Below, piece after piece: positions 53,688-64,000 of a stretch of 64,000 nt of DNA. A model generated the notes under the pieces. It was not told the origin of the DNA. It worked only from the letters and a program-made list of their open reading frames with translations, and searched no databases. Each line of letters starts with the position of its first letter. Positions within the stretch are counted from its first letter, which is position 1. Source of the stretch: Artemisia argyi (taxonomy: Eukaryota > Streptophyta > Magnoliopsida > Asterales > Asteraceae); assembly GCA_030686995.1 (NCBI GenBank), contig CM060702.1, forward strand, positions 68,326,440-68,390,439. The letters are read 5' to 3'. Made by a program: the position numbers and the translations under genes.

Positions 53688-55410
53688 AGCGTCCAGTGGT
53701 TTAATTATATCAAAATAAATTCAATTTAACATTTTTTTTCGCTCAAACTTGTTTTAATCCGTTTTTGTCTGTTTTTAAATGTTTTCACCCGTTTTTATAC
53801 GTTTTCGTCCATTTTTTACAGTTTTATCCGTTTGCTATATTTTCGTCCGTTTTTTAACGTTTTTGCCCGTTTCTTTACGTTTTCATCTGTTTTTTTACGT
53901 TTTGTCCGGTTTTTATGTTGTCGTTCGTTTTTTTTTACGTTTTTGTCCGTTTTTTAACGTTCTCGTCTGGTTTTTTTTTTACGTTTTCGTTCATTCTTTT
54001 TACGTTTTGTCATAACGTTTTTTGAAGTTTTTGTACATTTTGTTACCATTTTGTCCGCTTTTTAACACTCTCGTCTAGTTTTTTTTTACGTCTTCGTCCG
54101 ATTTTTTTACGTTTTTGTCCATTTTTTAACATTCCCGTCCTGTTTTTTACGTTTTCGTCCGTTTTTTACGTTTTCGGTTTCTTTGTTTTACATTTTGTCT
54201 GTTTTTTACGTTCTCGTCCATTTTTTTTACATTTTTGTCAGTTTTTTACGTTTTTTTATGTTTTTATACGTTTTCGTAGGTTTTTATACATTATTATCCG
54301 TTTTTTTTTAATTATGTTTTTGTCCATTTCTTTACGTTCTTCGTTTATTATATAACACGAAGTGTAAAAAAAAGACAAAAACGTTTAAAAATGGATGAAA
54401 TCTAAAAAGGGGATGAAAACGTAAAAAAAACAAAAACATATAACAACGGACGAATATGTAAAAAAACGGATGTGAAATTAAAAAAATGGGCAAAATTGTA
54501 AAAAAACGGATGAAAATGTAAAAAAATGAACAAGAACATAAAAAACGGACAAGAACGTAAAAAAAAGCAAAAAAACCTAACAAAAATGGACGAGAACGTA
54601 GAAAATGGACAAAATTGTAAAAATACGGACGAAAACGTATAAAAACGAACGAAAATGTAAAAAATTTGAGAAAAACGTAAAAAACAGACAAAAACGTAAA
54701 AAAAATGGACGAGAACGTTAGAAAACGGGAAAATTGTAAAAAAAAGCGCACAAAAACGTAAAAAAAACGGTGACAACTTAAAAAATGGACGCGAACGTAA
54801 AAAAAGAAAAAAAAAACGTAAAAAAGCGTACGAGAACGAAAAAATAGACAAAATTTTTTAAAAAAAGATAAAAATGTATAAAAACGAACGAAATCGTATA
54901 AGCATGGATAAAAACGTAAAAAATAGAACGAAAACGTAAAAAAACAGAGAGAACGTTAAAAACGGATAAAACGTAAAAAAAATGGACGAAAATGTAAAAA
55001 AAGCCAGACGAGAACGTTAAAAAATGGACAAAAATGTCAAAAAATAGATGAAAACGTGTAAAAACGTACGAAAACATAAAAAAAGGACAAAAACATAAAA
55101 TAACGGGCGAAAACATAAAAAACGGACGGTAACCTTAAAAAATGGACAAAAACATAAAAAAAAAATTGACAAAAACATTAAAAAAAAAATGGACAAAAAC
55201 GTAAAAAAAAAAAAATAGACGAAAAACATGAAAAAACAGACGCGAACGTAAAAGATGGACAAAACTGTAAAAAAAATGGACGAAAACATATAAAAACGTA
55301 CAAAAACGTAAAAAAACAGATGAAAACGCATAAAAACGGATTAAAACGTAGTTTAATCGAAAAAAAGGTTAAATAGAATTTAGTTTGATATAAATACACC
55401 ACCGGACACT

Positions 55411-55462
55411 TAGTCCTGTGGTTGGGGCATTGTTTTTGGGCAACAAGACCCGAGTTCGAGCC
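55411..55462 (+). promoter_or_regulatory. tRNA-like Pol III motif in the right TIR of element F
   Basis: TAGTCCTGTGGTTGGGGC, then GAGTTCGAGCC, which fits the B-box consensus except for one G-to-A at its second base. The spacing of about 25 bases between the boxes is near that of tRNA genes. No cloverleaf or terminator pattern was worked out. Confidence 0.4.
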
Positions 55463-55697
55463 ATGCGGCATTTTTTAATTGATTTTAGAAATGAGGACTA
55501 ACGGTGCAAAATATATTAATGGAGGGACTAACGGGCAAATAACTTAACTGATAAACTAACGGTCCATCCAAAATATGGAGTAAATAAGTGCAAGGTTTTA
55601 AAAATAGGTATCTGTGCCGTAATTAAAACGAGTTAGGGACTAAACATAAAATCTGAGTAAACCAGAGGACAATCCGTCTAATTTTTTCGAAAGAAAA

Positions 55698-56061
55698 AGA
55701 GGGTAAAGAAAATGTATAACAATTGTAATAAAAATGTTTATTTTTGTATATTAAATATTTATTTTAAATTTTTTTTATTTTTAAAATTTAGTGAGATATA
55801 AAAGAGTTGAGAAAGAATCCCACATGACAAGATTGTTAAATCACCACCTATTTTGATGCGATTTTCTCTCTTGCACTGATTCCCATTTTTCACCCTCAAC
55901 TCTTTAAACAACTAACAAATATAGCTTGCACCCCAATCAAAACCTGTCAAACAAACACCCCCTTAAGTTATTCATTTACTCCTTTCAATTGTTCATGTTT
56001 TTTTTTAAGTTGTCTCAAATTAAAAGTCCAAAACAAAAATTAGTAAGGAAAATTAACTAGG
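55698..56061. other. Non-coding spacer between elements F and D
   Basis: AT-rich, no features seen. CTAGG at 56057-56061 would be the left target duplication of element D, whose right end is outside the window. Confidence 0.4.
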
Positions 56062-56266
56062 TGATGAAGCGAAAAATGAACCGTTTTTAGGGGTCATTTA
56101 AGCCTGAATTCGAATTTATTTGATCAAATATTGCCCTAAATCGTTTCTTTTGTCATTTTATGTACTTTTGGAGTGAAATCTGAAAAAGGAAGCATTTTTG
56201 ACGTTTTTGGAGCATAAAAGTGAAGAAAACGGCAAAGTCTTAATTTTCCTTGCTGGGAACAGTACC

Positions 56267-56495
56267 TGACGGCGTCAAGAGTAATACAAGAGGTGGAAGT
56301 GGATAAAGTCCGTGACGATCCAGAAGAGTTTTGCACTATGGACATGACGGCGTCACCATAGGCCGTCATGGTCTAAATAAGAGTGACGGCCCAGAGTAGA
56401 ATTGCACATGACGGCGTTAAAAGTTGATCTAGGCAATCCGATTTTATTATGGGCGGCGAGTTGACGGCGTCAGAATTTCCTTCTTGACGCCGTCA
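56267..56495 (+). promoter_or_regulatory. Array of TGACGGCGTCA palindromes in U3 of element D
   Basis: Perfect or near-perfect palindromes lie at 56267-56277, 56345-56355, 56409-56419 (TGACGGCGTTA), 56462-56472 and 56485-56495 (central C). Single half-sites TGACGGC and GCCGTCA lie near 56362 and 56384. Each is two TGACG motifs facing each other around one base. TGACG is the core bound by plant TGA-class bZIP factors (as-1 type). They end 12 bases before the TATA box, so they look like a promoter element. Confidence 0.6.
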
Positions 56496-56507
56496 CCCTG
56501 TAAAATC

Positions 56508-56515
56508 TATATATA
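56508..56515 (+). promoter_or_regulatory. TATA box of the element D LTR
   Basis: TATATATA just downstream of the palindrome array. The transcript would start near 56540, before ATTCATTATGGAGG. Confidence 0.65.
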
Positions 56516-57492
56516 GTTTTGCAATTTTCATTCATTATGGAGGAACAAGTAGAGTGTAACTTTGGAGATAAACCCTAGTCCGAATATTACAGATTTTTCA
56601 AGGGTTTTTACCCTTTGAAACATTTCATGTTCAATTGAGATAAGTACTCTTTCAATTCATTCAATATGTCTATGTGTTGTTTGAATATATCTTACGCTTG
56701 TCTTGAATTTAACATGCTTGGCTAGATCTCTTGTGTATTTGCTTAGATTTAGTGAAACCTAGATGTTAATTATGGGTTGATTGTTTGTTTATAGTTGTTA
56801 CGGATGATTGTATTCGATGTTAGGCTTAAGAAAACTGGCAGACTTCCATTGGTGACATGCTTGAACGTCTTAAGAAATATGATCAGAGGTGTACTATAAT
56901 TTTTGGTTGTATTTAATGCGTAGGAGAATTCTAATGATCCCATGTTAGGAGCTTCTAACGTCTCGACATAGGAGTGAAGTAGGATCCTATAGAGTTAGGG
57001 AATATTGTACACGGCCCTACGACTAGTATTAAGGAATACGACCCGTCATCCATGCAATTGTAACAAACTATCAACCTGTAAAAGATATCTAGGGAGTAAT
57101 GAAACCTAAGTAAACACAACTCTCCCTATTATTATTCACACCACTAGTTTAATTAGCTTTATTTTCATTTTTGTTATTTTATTTTGATTGCATCTTAGTT
57201 ATTGGGTTAGTTGATTAGCAACTAATTCCGCCTATACTTTCAAAAACCGAGATTTTTACTTGCTTTATAAAAATATAAAAAAAAAATACAAAAAGAATCA
57301 TCCCTCACCTCTAGACCTAGTTTTTAGGCTTTCTAATCCTAGCGACACTATTCCTAAGTTGAACGATCAATCCCCTGGTACTTGTCACTATACTATACTA
57401 CAACGATCAGGTACACTGCCTGGTGGGGGTTGTAAACTTCTCGAGATCCCTTGAGAGGTAAAGCCTGGTGCGATTCCCACGTATCAAGTTTT

Positions 57493-57511
57493 TGGCGCCG
57501 CAGCCCGGGGA
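57493..57511 (+). other. Primer binding site of element D (tRNA-Asp-like)
   Basis: TGGCGCCGCAGCCCGGGGA. The first eight and last bases fit the complement of the tRNA-Asp 3' end, with changes and an extra base in the middle. It sits six bases from the LTR. Confidence 0.75.
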
Positions 57512-57699
57512 ATAGTTATTGTCTAGGTTAGGATTTCTTTTTATTAGGTCTACTTGCTAGATTCCTTTCTATTAAGATTTTATTTTTATTTTTAGGTTTT
57601 CTTTAGTCTATCTTATTTCTTCTTGTCTTTGTTCGTAATCTTTACCATCCGACATCATAAAAGGTGGTAACATCTTTGAACCAATCAACCCACCACAAC

Positions 57700-59023
57700 A
57701 AAACCACAAAACCTACCACTAGCAAACCAACCTCTTAGGCCCCGAACCCTAGGAGAGTATTCCCGTCCCAGCCACCAAGGCTATCGAAACACTATTGAGC
57801 TCACTCAAGGAGCCAATGTGTCCCCCTTGCGATCCGACACCATCCAGTTGGTGCAAAGCGGATGTGCATTCCATGAACTTCGTTCCGAAGATCCTAATCA
57901 ACATCTCAAGGAATTCCTTAAAATCGTAGATTCTATAGACCTTGATGTTACAACTAGAGAGTCGACCCGATTACGCCTATTCCAATTCTCTCTACGTGAT
58001 CAAGCTAGTCAATGGCTTGAACGTTTACCCACGGGATCCATCACCTCATGGGATGATCTCACCACTCGTTTCCTTGCTCAATTTTTCCCACCGGGGAGAA
58101 CTACCAAGCTTAGAAATGATATCTTGATGTTCCAACAACGTCAAGGTGAAACTCTATATGAAGCATGGACTCGTTTCAAGGACTTACTCTAAAAAGTCCC
58201 TCATCATGGCATAGATCTTTGGCTCCAAGTCCAAATCTTCTATGACCATATCGATCTCTTCACAAGGCGAACCATTGACCAATCGGCCGGTGACAAGCTA
58301 CGTGATCTATGTACGGAAGAATCATGGGAACTCATAGAAGATCTTGCTCTCTATGACAACGAAAGTTGTAATGATCCCCGTGATTTGAACAAAATGGTCA
58401 AGGCAATATCTTTGCCTTCGAACAATTCTAGCACTCCTAACCGTAGGATCATGGAACTTGAGGACCAAGTCAAGTTTCTCATGAAATCTTACGAAGCTCC
58501 TAAGCCTTCAAGCCAAGTGAACAAAATCACTTCTTCATGTGAATTATGTAGTAGTCCCCATGACACTTGTGATTGCGTGGAACTCCCCGGAACAGCTTTT
58601 GCGGATTACGCATCCTCGCGTACCGACGAAGCGGGAGACAAGTGGTATACTTTCAAACCCGAGCCAAACCCTTACGGTGATTCCTAAAACCCTTCCTGGA
58701 AAAATCACCCGAACCTTAGGTGGAAACAAAACCAAAACAATTCTTCCAATCCACCTAATCGTTACCAACCAAACGGTCCACCCTCTAACCGTACTTTCAA
58801 CAACAATCCTTCCAACAACTATGGTAGTACCAAAAATCTTGAAGGGTTGATGTCCAAGTTTATGGCATCTCAAGAAGCTCGCATATCTAAGTTTGAAGCC
58901 GATTTCAAACAAAAGCAAAGCGAGATGACCACCAAAATTGACACATTGTTGAAAGTTCTCAATGACCAAGAAATGGGAGCACTCCCAAATGACACGGTCA
59001 AGAACCCGAAACTAAATGTTAAT
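57700..59023 (+). pseudogene. gag: gag of element D, in-frame stops, interrupted by a hAT element
   Basis: The frame is open from before RTLGEYSRPSHQG (about 57742) and reads through SDTIQLVQSG, LRSEDPNQHLKEFLKIVDS and FSLRDQASQWLERLP to FLAQFFPPGRTTKLRNDI, a retrotransposon Gag domain. A TAA at 58190-58192 sits where Gln is expected. The frame goes on through KVPHHGIDLW and a CX2CX4HX4C-like knuckle (CELCSSPHDTCDC, about 58541-58579). A second TAA lies at 58685-58687. Then follows an Asn-rich part and a coiled-coil-like tail to the hAT insertion. No ATG start could be fixed; the frame at 57818 begins with GTG, so it is not a start. The function is RNA packaging. Confidence 0.75.
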
Positions 59024-60321
59024 TAGGGGTGAAAACGAGCCGAGCCGCTCGTGAAAATCTCGGGATCGGATCGGTAAAAAGCTCGAACGAGCCGAGCCTA
59101 AACGAGCTCGAGCCCGAGCTCGAGCCTAAGTTTGGGCTCATTTAATAATCGAGCTCGAGCCCGAGCTTTATACAAAAAGCTCGAATAGGCTCGCGAGCCT
59201 AAACGAGCTCTACATATTTCTAGTATATATATTGTCTTACTACCCTAAATTCACGCAGCCTTAAGATATCCTCTCACCAAACACAGATCTAGAGATAAGA
59301 AATTCATCCCTGTTATTTTAACTCACAATTAAAAAAAAAAAAATTGTCCCTTGTTCTTTTAACTCACAATCAACGAATTACAATCACAATAACCTTTTCT
59401 TGTAAACCAAATGCAACAACCAATTTATTCTTGTAGCAAATCCAAACAATAGCCTTATCCCTTCACTTCTTTCTTTTGATTAAACAACTCACGAAACACA
59501 ACTTTCCTATGGTTTTTATCTACTGAAAAACCAACCACAAAGAATCAAGGACAAGTTTCAGCGTAAGTTCTTTGTAAAGGTCTCAGGTAGGTACTCGTTT
59601 TACTTGTTTTTGTTTTGTGTTTTCTTTAAACGAAAGAAAGAAAAATCATAACAATTTTGTTATAGGTTTTTTCTTTATATAGCTTTCGGATATTTAAACG
59701 AAGTAATCTTTCGAAAAAGATCTATGATGTGTTCTTAAAAAAACTTGTGAATCTATTACTACTATGATTTATGAAAACAAGTTAAGAATCTTATATCTTT
59801 GATGTGTCTTTTTTCCGTTCAAAACAGTGATGGGTGAAAGTGATGTGGGTTTGTAGTTGTTTGTTAGATACTATCAGAAAACCATTGGCTTTTTGACTGG
59901 TTTTGAAATACCATTGTACTAGTATATATGAAAATACAAATGTTTTAACCACTTGTCTTTCAACATATTTAGACCAAGCAAATAAAAAGAACGCATATCT
60001 TTAAATCGAGAACTACTAGTTAAAAAAATTTGTGAACATAAAGTTAAAATGAGTACTTACCAATTTGGACCAAAGATGACCAAGAACAAACGAGCTCAAA
60101 ACATGAGTCGAGCTCGAGCTTTATATAAGCTCATCATAAACGAGCCGAGCCCGAGCCGAGCTCGAGCTTTATATATTATAACACGAGCCGAGCTCGAGCT
60201 CAAATAATAAGGCTCGAATCGAGCCGAGCTCGAGCTCGAGCTTTCTAAAATATAAACGAGCCGAGCTCGAGCTCTGGCAGGCTCGGGCTCGGCTCGGCTC
60301 GTTTCCACCCCTAATGTTAAT
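59016..60321. mobile_element. Non-autonomous hAT element with 8-base TSD
   Basis: The element is 59024-60313 (1290 bp), flanked by ATGTTAAT at 59016-59023 and 60314-60321. The ends TAGGGGTGAAAACGAGCC and the reverse of GGCTCGTTTCCACCCCTA are inverted repeats with one or two mismatches. Both subterminal regions (about 59030-59220 and 60088-60305) are packed with GAGCTCGAGC and GAGCCGAGCC words, typical of transposase binding sites in hAT elements. The middle is AT-rich and non-coding. The insertion adds 1298 bases including the TSD, which shifts the gag-protease frame. Confidence 0.9.
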
Positions 60322-61503
60322 TCCATATCATCGGTTTCGTCACCCACTTCTTGTCCGCAATACTACTCGGTTAAATCAATGAGCACATGTTTCAAGTAAA
60401 ACCAAATTCTTCAAAAGGACCAATCGAATGAAACACCCAATATCAAACCGGTCAATAATAAAGTTGAAACACTTCCTACACAAGACCTTGACGATAAATT
60501 CAAGGAGCTCCACCTTGAACGCCCCGTCATTGATGTCTTAGCCCGTGCTCCCTACTATAGTGCCCTCCTAGAAAAATATGAGAAATTTAAATTGGGTAAA
60601 AATGGGACCGCCTTCGTTCAAAACAAGTTGCCTAAGAAGCTTGATGATCCGGGTATATTTGTTTTGCCTTGTAAGATAGGAAAATCCGAAGCTTTCGACA
60701 CACTAGCCGATTTAGGATCAAGCCTCAACTTGATTCCCTTATCCCTTTTCACCACTCTTAAGCTAGGAAAGTTAGAGGAGACGGAGGTACTAATTGGTCT
60801 AGCGGATGGGAGTATTGCCCACCCGGTTGGGATGATCAAGGATGTAGTTGTTCACGTAGGGAAGTTAACTATTTTAGCGGATTTTCACGTCCTAGATATG
60901 GTTAGTGATACTACATGCCCATTGTTAGTAGGAAGAGGATTTTTAGCAACCGCTAGCGCAATGATAGATTGTAAGGAGTCTAAGATAGCGGTAGGTGAGG
61001 GAGATACTTGGTCGGTTTATGATGTCAGGAAGCATAGCTACGATGGTGAGGACGAACCGACACCGCATTGGGTAGAGATGAATAGGAGACTATCTAGATA
61101 TGGACCTTGGATAGAAAGAAACTTTATAGGACCTCAACGCCCATTCTATCTAGAAAAAGATTTCATCGATAAAACACATTCGGTGGAACAACTCATAGCT
61201 AGAGATGAGGAGCTAGACCCTTTTGAGGATCCCCTAGTCTTTAGGAAAATGATTGAATTCTTATGCGTAATGCCTATTAACATAGAGATGAACAAGTGGA
61301 AGAGAGAGGGGGATAAGTGTAAGTGGAAGTGGGACAAGCCACCTAAGGAAGGTGACGGATCATGGCATATGAAGATGATTTTATATGATCCGGATGGAGA
61401 AAAGTTTGAAAGGTCATACCGTACCAAGAAAACCGATAGGAAGTTGAAACCCAAGTTTGATCCCAAAGATGTCCTCAATGAGGAGCTCACCCATATAACG
61501 TAA
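60322..61503 (+). pseudogene. Protease part of the element D polyprotein
   Basis: The frame continues that of gag once the hAT and one TSD are taken out. A TAA lies near 60399, after which it is open from about 60400 to 61503. It has KLPKKLDDPGIFVLPCKIG, then the protease active site DTLADLGSSLNLIP (60697-60738), GLADGSIAHPVG, and LLVGRGFLATASAMIDC. About 170 further residues, charged and Trp-rich (KWKREGDKCKWKWDKPP), lead to a TAA at 61501-61503. The extra C-terminal part replaces RT. The TTG at 60592 is not a start. It would process Gag in the virus-like particle. Confidence 0.75.
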
Positions 61504-63348
61504 TTGCCCATGACCTTGAGTCTAGCTACAAGACTCGTAAATAAAGAAAAGGCGCTTCTTGGGAGGCAACCCATGTTTTGTGTGATTTTATTTTGTTTGA
61601 TTGTTATTTGCTTCCATATGCATGCTTTATTTTTATTGTTGGTAGATCATGTTTCAAAACTTAAATTGTGAAAATGCTTTATTTTGTCGTTTAACTTCGT
61701 CTTAACTTAATACAAAGGTATTTCGCAAAAGATAAGTGTAAGGGGAAACTCCAAATATTTTTTAAAAAACGAAATTGATCATGATTCTCCACAATATTAA
61801 ATGGACTTGTGTATTAGTATTTGTTAGAGTCAAATGCTTGTATCCAGTCATAATGATGTTTTGTAGGATTTTCCAGGAAGTAGGACATAAGTTATTCCAG
61901 AAATTTTCCAGAAACTTAACGTAAAGATTTCTTCAGGTCACTTCTGACGGCGTCAGGAATTAATTCCTGACGGCGTCATGTGTAAAATTCTGGAAATTTT
62001 GCTTGTTTTGTTTTTCTAACGGAGTCTTAAAGTTTTTGTTAATTCTTTAGTTTTATAAACTCCAGGAAATCTGCAAACATTCATTCCACAAGCATTATAT
62101 CTTACATTGTTTTATAGGATTTGTTAGTATATATAGATTGCCGCCGATTATACGCGAGGTTGCCTTGTTTGTTTTCTCAGGTTTAACAGGTTATGTATGA
62201 CAAGAAGATGATTTATTTTTCTGGAAGGGAAGCTTTGATTGTTCATTTTCTTGGAGGAAGATCTAACCTTGTTACCACACTATCCACATCGAACGAATCA
62301 GGGGAGTATTTGATTTCATTCTTTTACCTGTTACTTTTATATCATTTAATTGAATATTGGGGACAATGTTCATCCTAAGTGTAAGGGGAGGGTAAATGAT
62401 GATACCTTATAGGATACACTTTCACTTGAGTTTATTTGTTTGATGGTAGGTGTGTAATAAAACTATGAGAAATACTTGTTAGTGTAATTTTAGCGTCAAA
62501 TTTAAATTTTTTACAACATTTAGGAGTGAAACTTTAGCCTTAGCAAGCGTTTCATGGATAGGAGTCGTATGACTAGCACAAAACCGTACCAGAAAAATTT
62601 TCCACCCAAATATGTGAGGTTCGCCTTTAGATTTGATAGGAAAAGCATTTACTATTAGTGCTTATTAGTATACCGGTAGCATTTAGATTCTAGAACTTGC
62701 GTTAGTGATGCATCCCGAGATCGCTAGTGGGACTACATTCGTGTAGTAGGATTTACTAAATGATAAGAGGCATTAGGATCACCCTTGTGTTAAACCCGTA
62801 TCATAATTACTTGACCATTTAAGTCATATTACTTGACTAGTAAAGTCAATTAAGTTTTCCCACACTTTAGCGTTGTACTCATTTTTAGTACACGAAACCC
62901 CTAGTACACCCCTCCGAGCCTATCTTTTTGTTTCTAACTTTAAGCATCTTACTTAAAGGAAGAATTTGTTACAACCCCCTTAAATGTACAACCAAATCGC
63001 CTTAGCCTTTCGTGTATGCACTCATCTTTAGTGTATTATTGTTATTTGTTTAAACCCTTAGTTAATTATCTAATTGATTACATGGTTGCTAAGTCGAGTC
63101 ATATCCTTGTACATATTATTTTATGACGATTGGGACTCATGGGTAAAGTACTTGTGTTATGGAGTAATGAGGAAAAACATCATTTATTACCCCCATATGT
63201 GCATTAATCTTAAAAATACTCCAAGTGTTTTGATTATCTTAATTCGAGTCATTAGATTAGTTTATTGTAAAGTATGTAAAAATTCAAGTGTAAGGGGAAT
63301 GTACATTCCCTATGATGTATTATTTTGGATGGTAGGGTAAGAGTGTAT

Positions 63349-63382
<34 letters not shown>

Positions 63383-63912
63383 GGACTACCATCCCGTTTC
63401 ATTCTATGTTTATTTTAAGTTTTTGTTATTTTTCATTTGTTAGCTTAAGTCGAGTCTAGTCTTGACTTAGCAACGCCATATTGTACATGTAATTAACCAA
63501 GATGATTAACTCGCCACCAGTAAATATTGCCTTTATCCAACAAAACCGTGTATTCCATATCCCTACACCTAACGTTATAACCCTTTGAAAGACGTCTTTG
63601 ATAGTTTTCCTAGGTGCTTACGCCAAGTGGTGGAGGTTTGATCCTTTCCCAAGCATATGGTAATCTATTTTGCTATGACAGGTAGTGAGAGATGTTTTCC
63701 ATTTTCATATTGTCATATATACTTTATTACACCCGAGAGATGTGAGTATCTAAACACTATTTGTGAGGTGCTAGTATATGACCTCCGTGCTTGTCTTTGG
63801 TCTTTAGTGGAACGATTATTTGTTGTAATTACTTTTATATTAGTGTTAAATGACCCCTAACTTGTATTTTGATTAGAATAAAAGCGCATTTGCTTGAGGA
63901 CAAGCAAATCTC
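61504..63912 (+). other. 3' non-coding region of element D
   Basis: 2.4 kb without a coding frame of note. It holds two more TGACGGCGTCA palindromes (61945-61955 and 61968-61978) around a CAGGAATTAATTCCTG inverted repeat. It also has polypurine-like copies at 61734-61747, 62377-62392 and 63286-63299, and a 31-base poly-A (63351-63381). Confidence 0.65.
63351..63381. repeat. Poly-A run
   Basis: Thirty-one consecutive A, sharply bounded. There is no recognisable retroposon body upstream. Confidence 0.85.
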
Positions 63913-63927
63913 AAGTGTAAGGGTATT
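63913..63927 (+). other. Polypurine tract of element D
   Basis: AAGTGTAAGGGTATT directly precedes the 3' LTR start TGATGAGG at 63928. Three similar tracts lie upstream in the same region. Confidence 0.7.
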
Positions 63928-64000
63928 TGATGAGGCGAAAAATGAACCGTTTTTAGAGGGTCATTTAAGCCCGAATTCGAAATTATTTGATCAAATATTG
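63928..64000 (+). repeat. 3' LTR of element D, first 73 bases
   Basis: Matches 56062-56134 with a few changes, then the window ends. This is what makes D an LTR element rather than a lone fragment. Confidence 0.88.

Larger units (their letters stand above)
53398..55697. mobile_element. Element F: foldback element with minisatellite arms
   Basis: The body is 53407-55688. Its ends, GAAAAAATTACACGG and the reverse of TCTAATTTTTTC, begin terminal inverted repeats of roughly 340 bases (53407-53745 and 55350-55688) that match closely. Inside, the left arm (53745-54345) is made of degenerate copies of CGTTTTNGTCCGTTTTTTA, and the right arm (54365-55350) of their complement, so nearly the whole element can fold on itself. 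The flanks GAAAGAAAG (53398-53406) and GAAAGAAAA (55689-55697) match at 8 of 9, which suggests a Mutator-type nine-base duplication. There is no transposase. The Phe-rich open frames inside are by-products of the repeat. Confidence 0.75.
56062..57486 (+). repeat. 5' LTR of element D (1425 bp)
   Basis: It starts TGATGAAGCG and ends CACGTATCA, six bases before the primer site. The U3 carries a cluster of TGACGGCGTCA palindromes (56267-56495), then a TATA box (56508-56515). The R-U5 part is AT-rich. Confidence 0.88.
56062..64000 (+). mobile_element. Element D: non-autonomous Gag-protease LTR retrotransposon (incomplete at the right)
   Basis: In order: 5' LTR 56062-57486, primer site 57493-57511, gag-protease frame from about 57700 to 61503, non-coding 61504-63912, polypurine tract 63913-63927, and the start of the 3' LTR at 63928, cut by the window end. 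The LTR starts match (TGATGANGCGAAAAATGAACCG). There is no RT, RNase H or integrase anywhere in the 6.4 kb interior. A hAT element is inserted at 59024-60313. The Gag is of the Ty3/gypsy Athila/Tat type. Confidence 0.85.

Noticed and set aside
53779..55471. Phe-rich open frames of 78-149 codons on both strands
   Set aside because: They are translations of the CGTTTTNGTCCGTTTTTTA minisatellite arms of the foldback element. They have the same residues in every frame and no start or domain support.

Overview
The window is nuclear DNA of a flowering plant, from a repeat-filled region with no intact host gene. It is AT-rich and holds several families of plant LTR retrotransposons nested in one another, together with hAT-type, foldback and MITE-like DNA elements. 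The Gag, protease and reverse transcriptase reading frames look most like those I know from Asteraceae, tribe Anthemideae (Tanacetum, Artemisia, Chrysanthemum). That placement rests on recall and was not searched.

Layout. Positions 1-2133 are the 3' part of a long LTR on the plus strand, joined directly to a truncated minus-strand Athila/Tat-like element A (2134-11440: broken gag-protease-RT-RNase H, tRNA-Asp-type primer site, 4.2 kb 5' LTR). A abuts the 3' part of a SIRE-like Ty1/copia element S (11441-11990 and 25822-29783: env-like or 'plant transposon' ORFs, polypurine tract, 3' LTR). S is split by a complete 13.8 kb Athila/Tat-like element B (11991-25821, TSD GCAAC), whose single gag-pol frame is broken only by stop codons.

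From 29784 to about 43690 there are scattered exon-like remnants on the minus strand, one of them resembling the C-terminal part of HSP110-type HSP70-14/15. One such exon is split by a Tekay/Del-like chromovirus C (30788-40243, TSD ACAGG). The stretch 43690-48012 is AT-rich and carries two MITE-like elements. Next comes a decayed copia-like element N (48018-53370) with 167-bp LTRs, unusual TA...CA ends and TSD GAAAT. Its interior holds a series of small hairpins whose stems differ from copy to copy while the loop stays near TTGAG; I regard this as the most unusual structure here. A foldback element F follows (53407-55688), built of minisatellite arms and long terminal inverted repeats.

The right end is a plus-strand LTR element D (56062 to beyond 64000) that codes only for Gag and protease. 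Its coding frame is split by a 1.29 kb non-autonomous hAT element (59024-60313, TSD ATGTTAAT), and its U3 region carries an array of TGACGGCGTCA palindromes upstream of the TATA box.

How the parts work together: each autonomous-type family would transcribe from its LTR, package RNA with Gag, prime reverse transcription from a tRNA, and integrate by its own integrase. None of the copies here looks fully coding-competent. B and C have both LTRs, a primer site and exact TSDs, so they inserted as whole units. D lacks RT and integrase and would need help from a relative.
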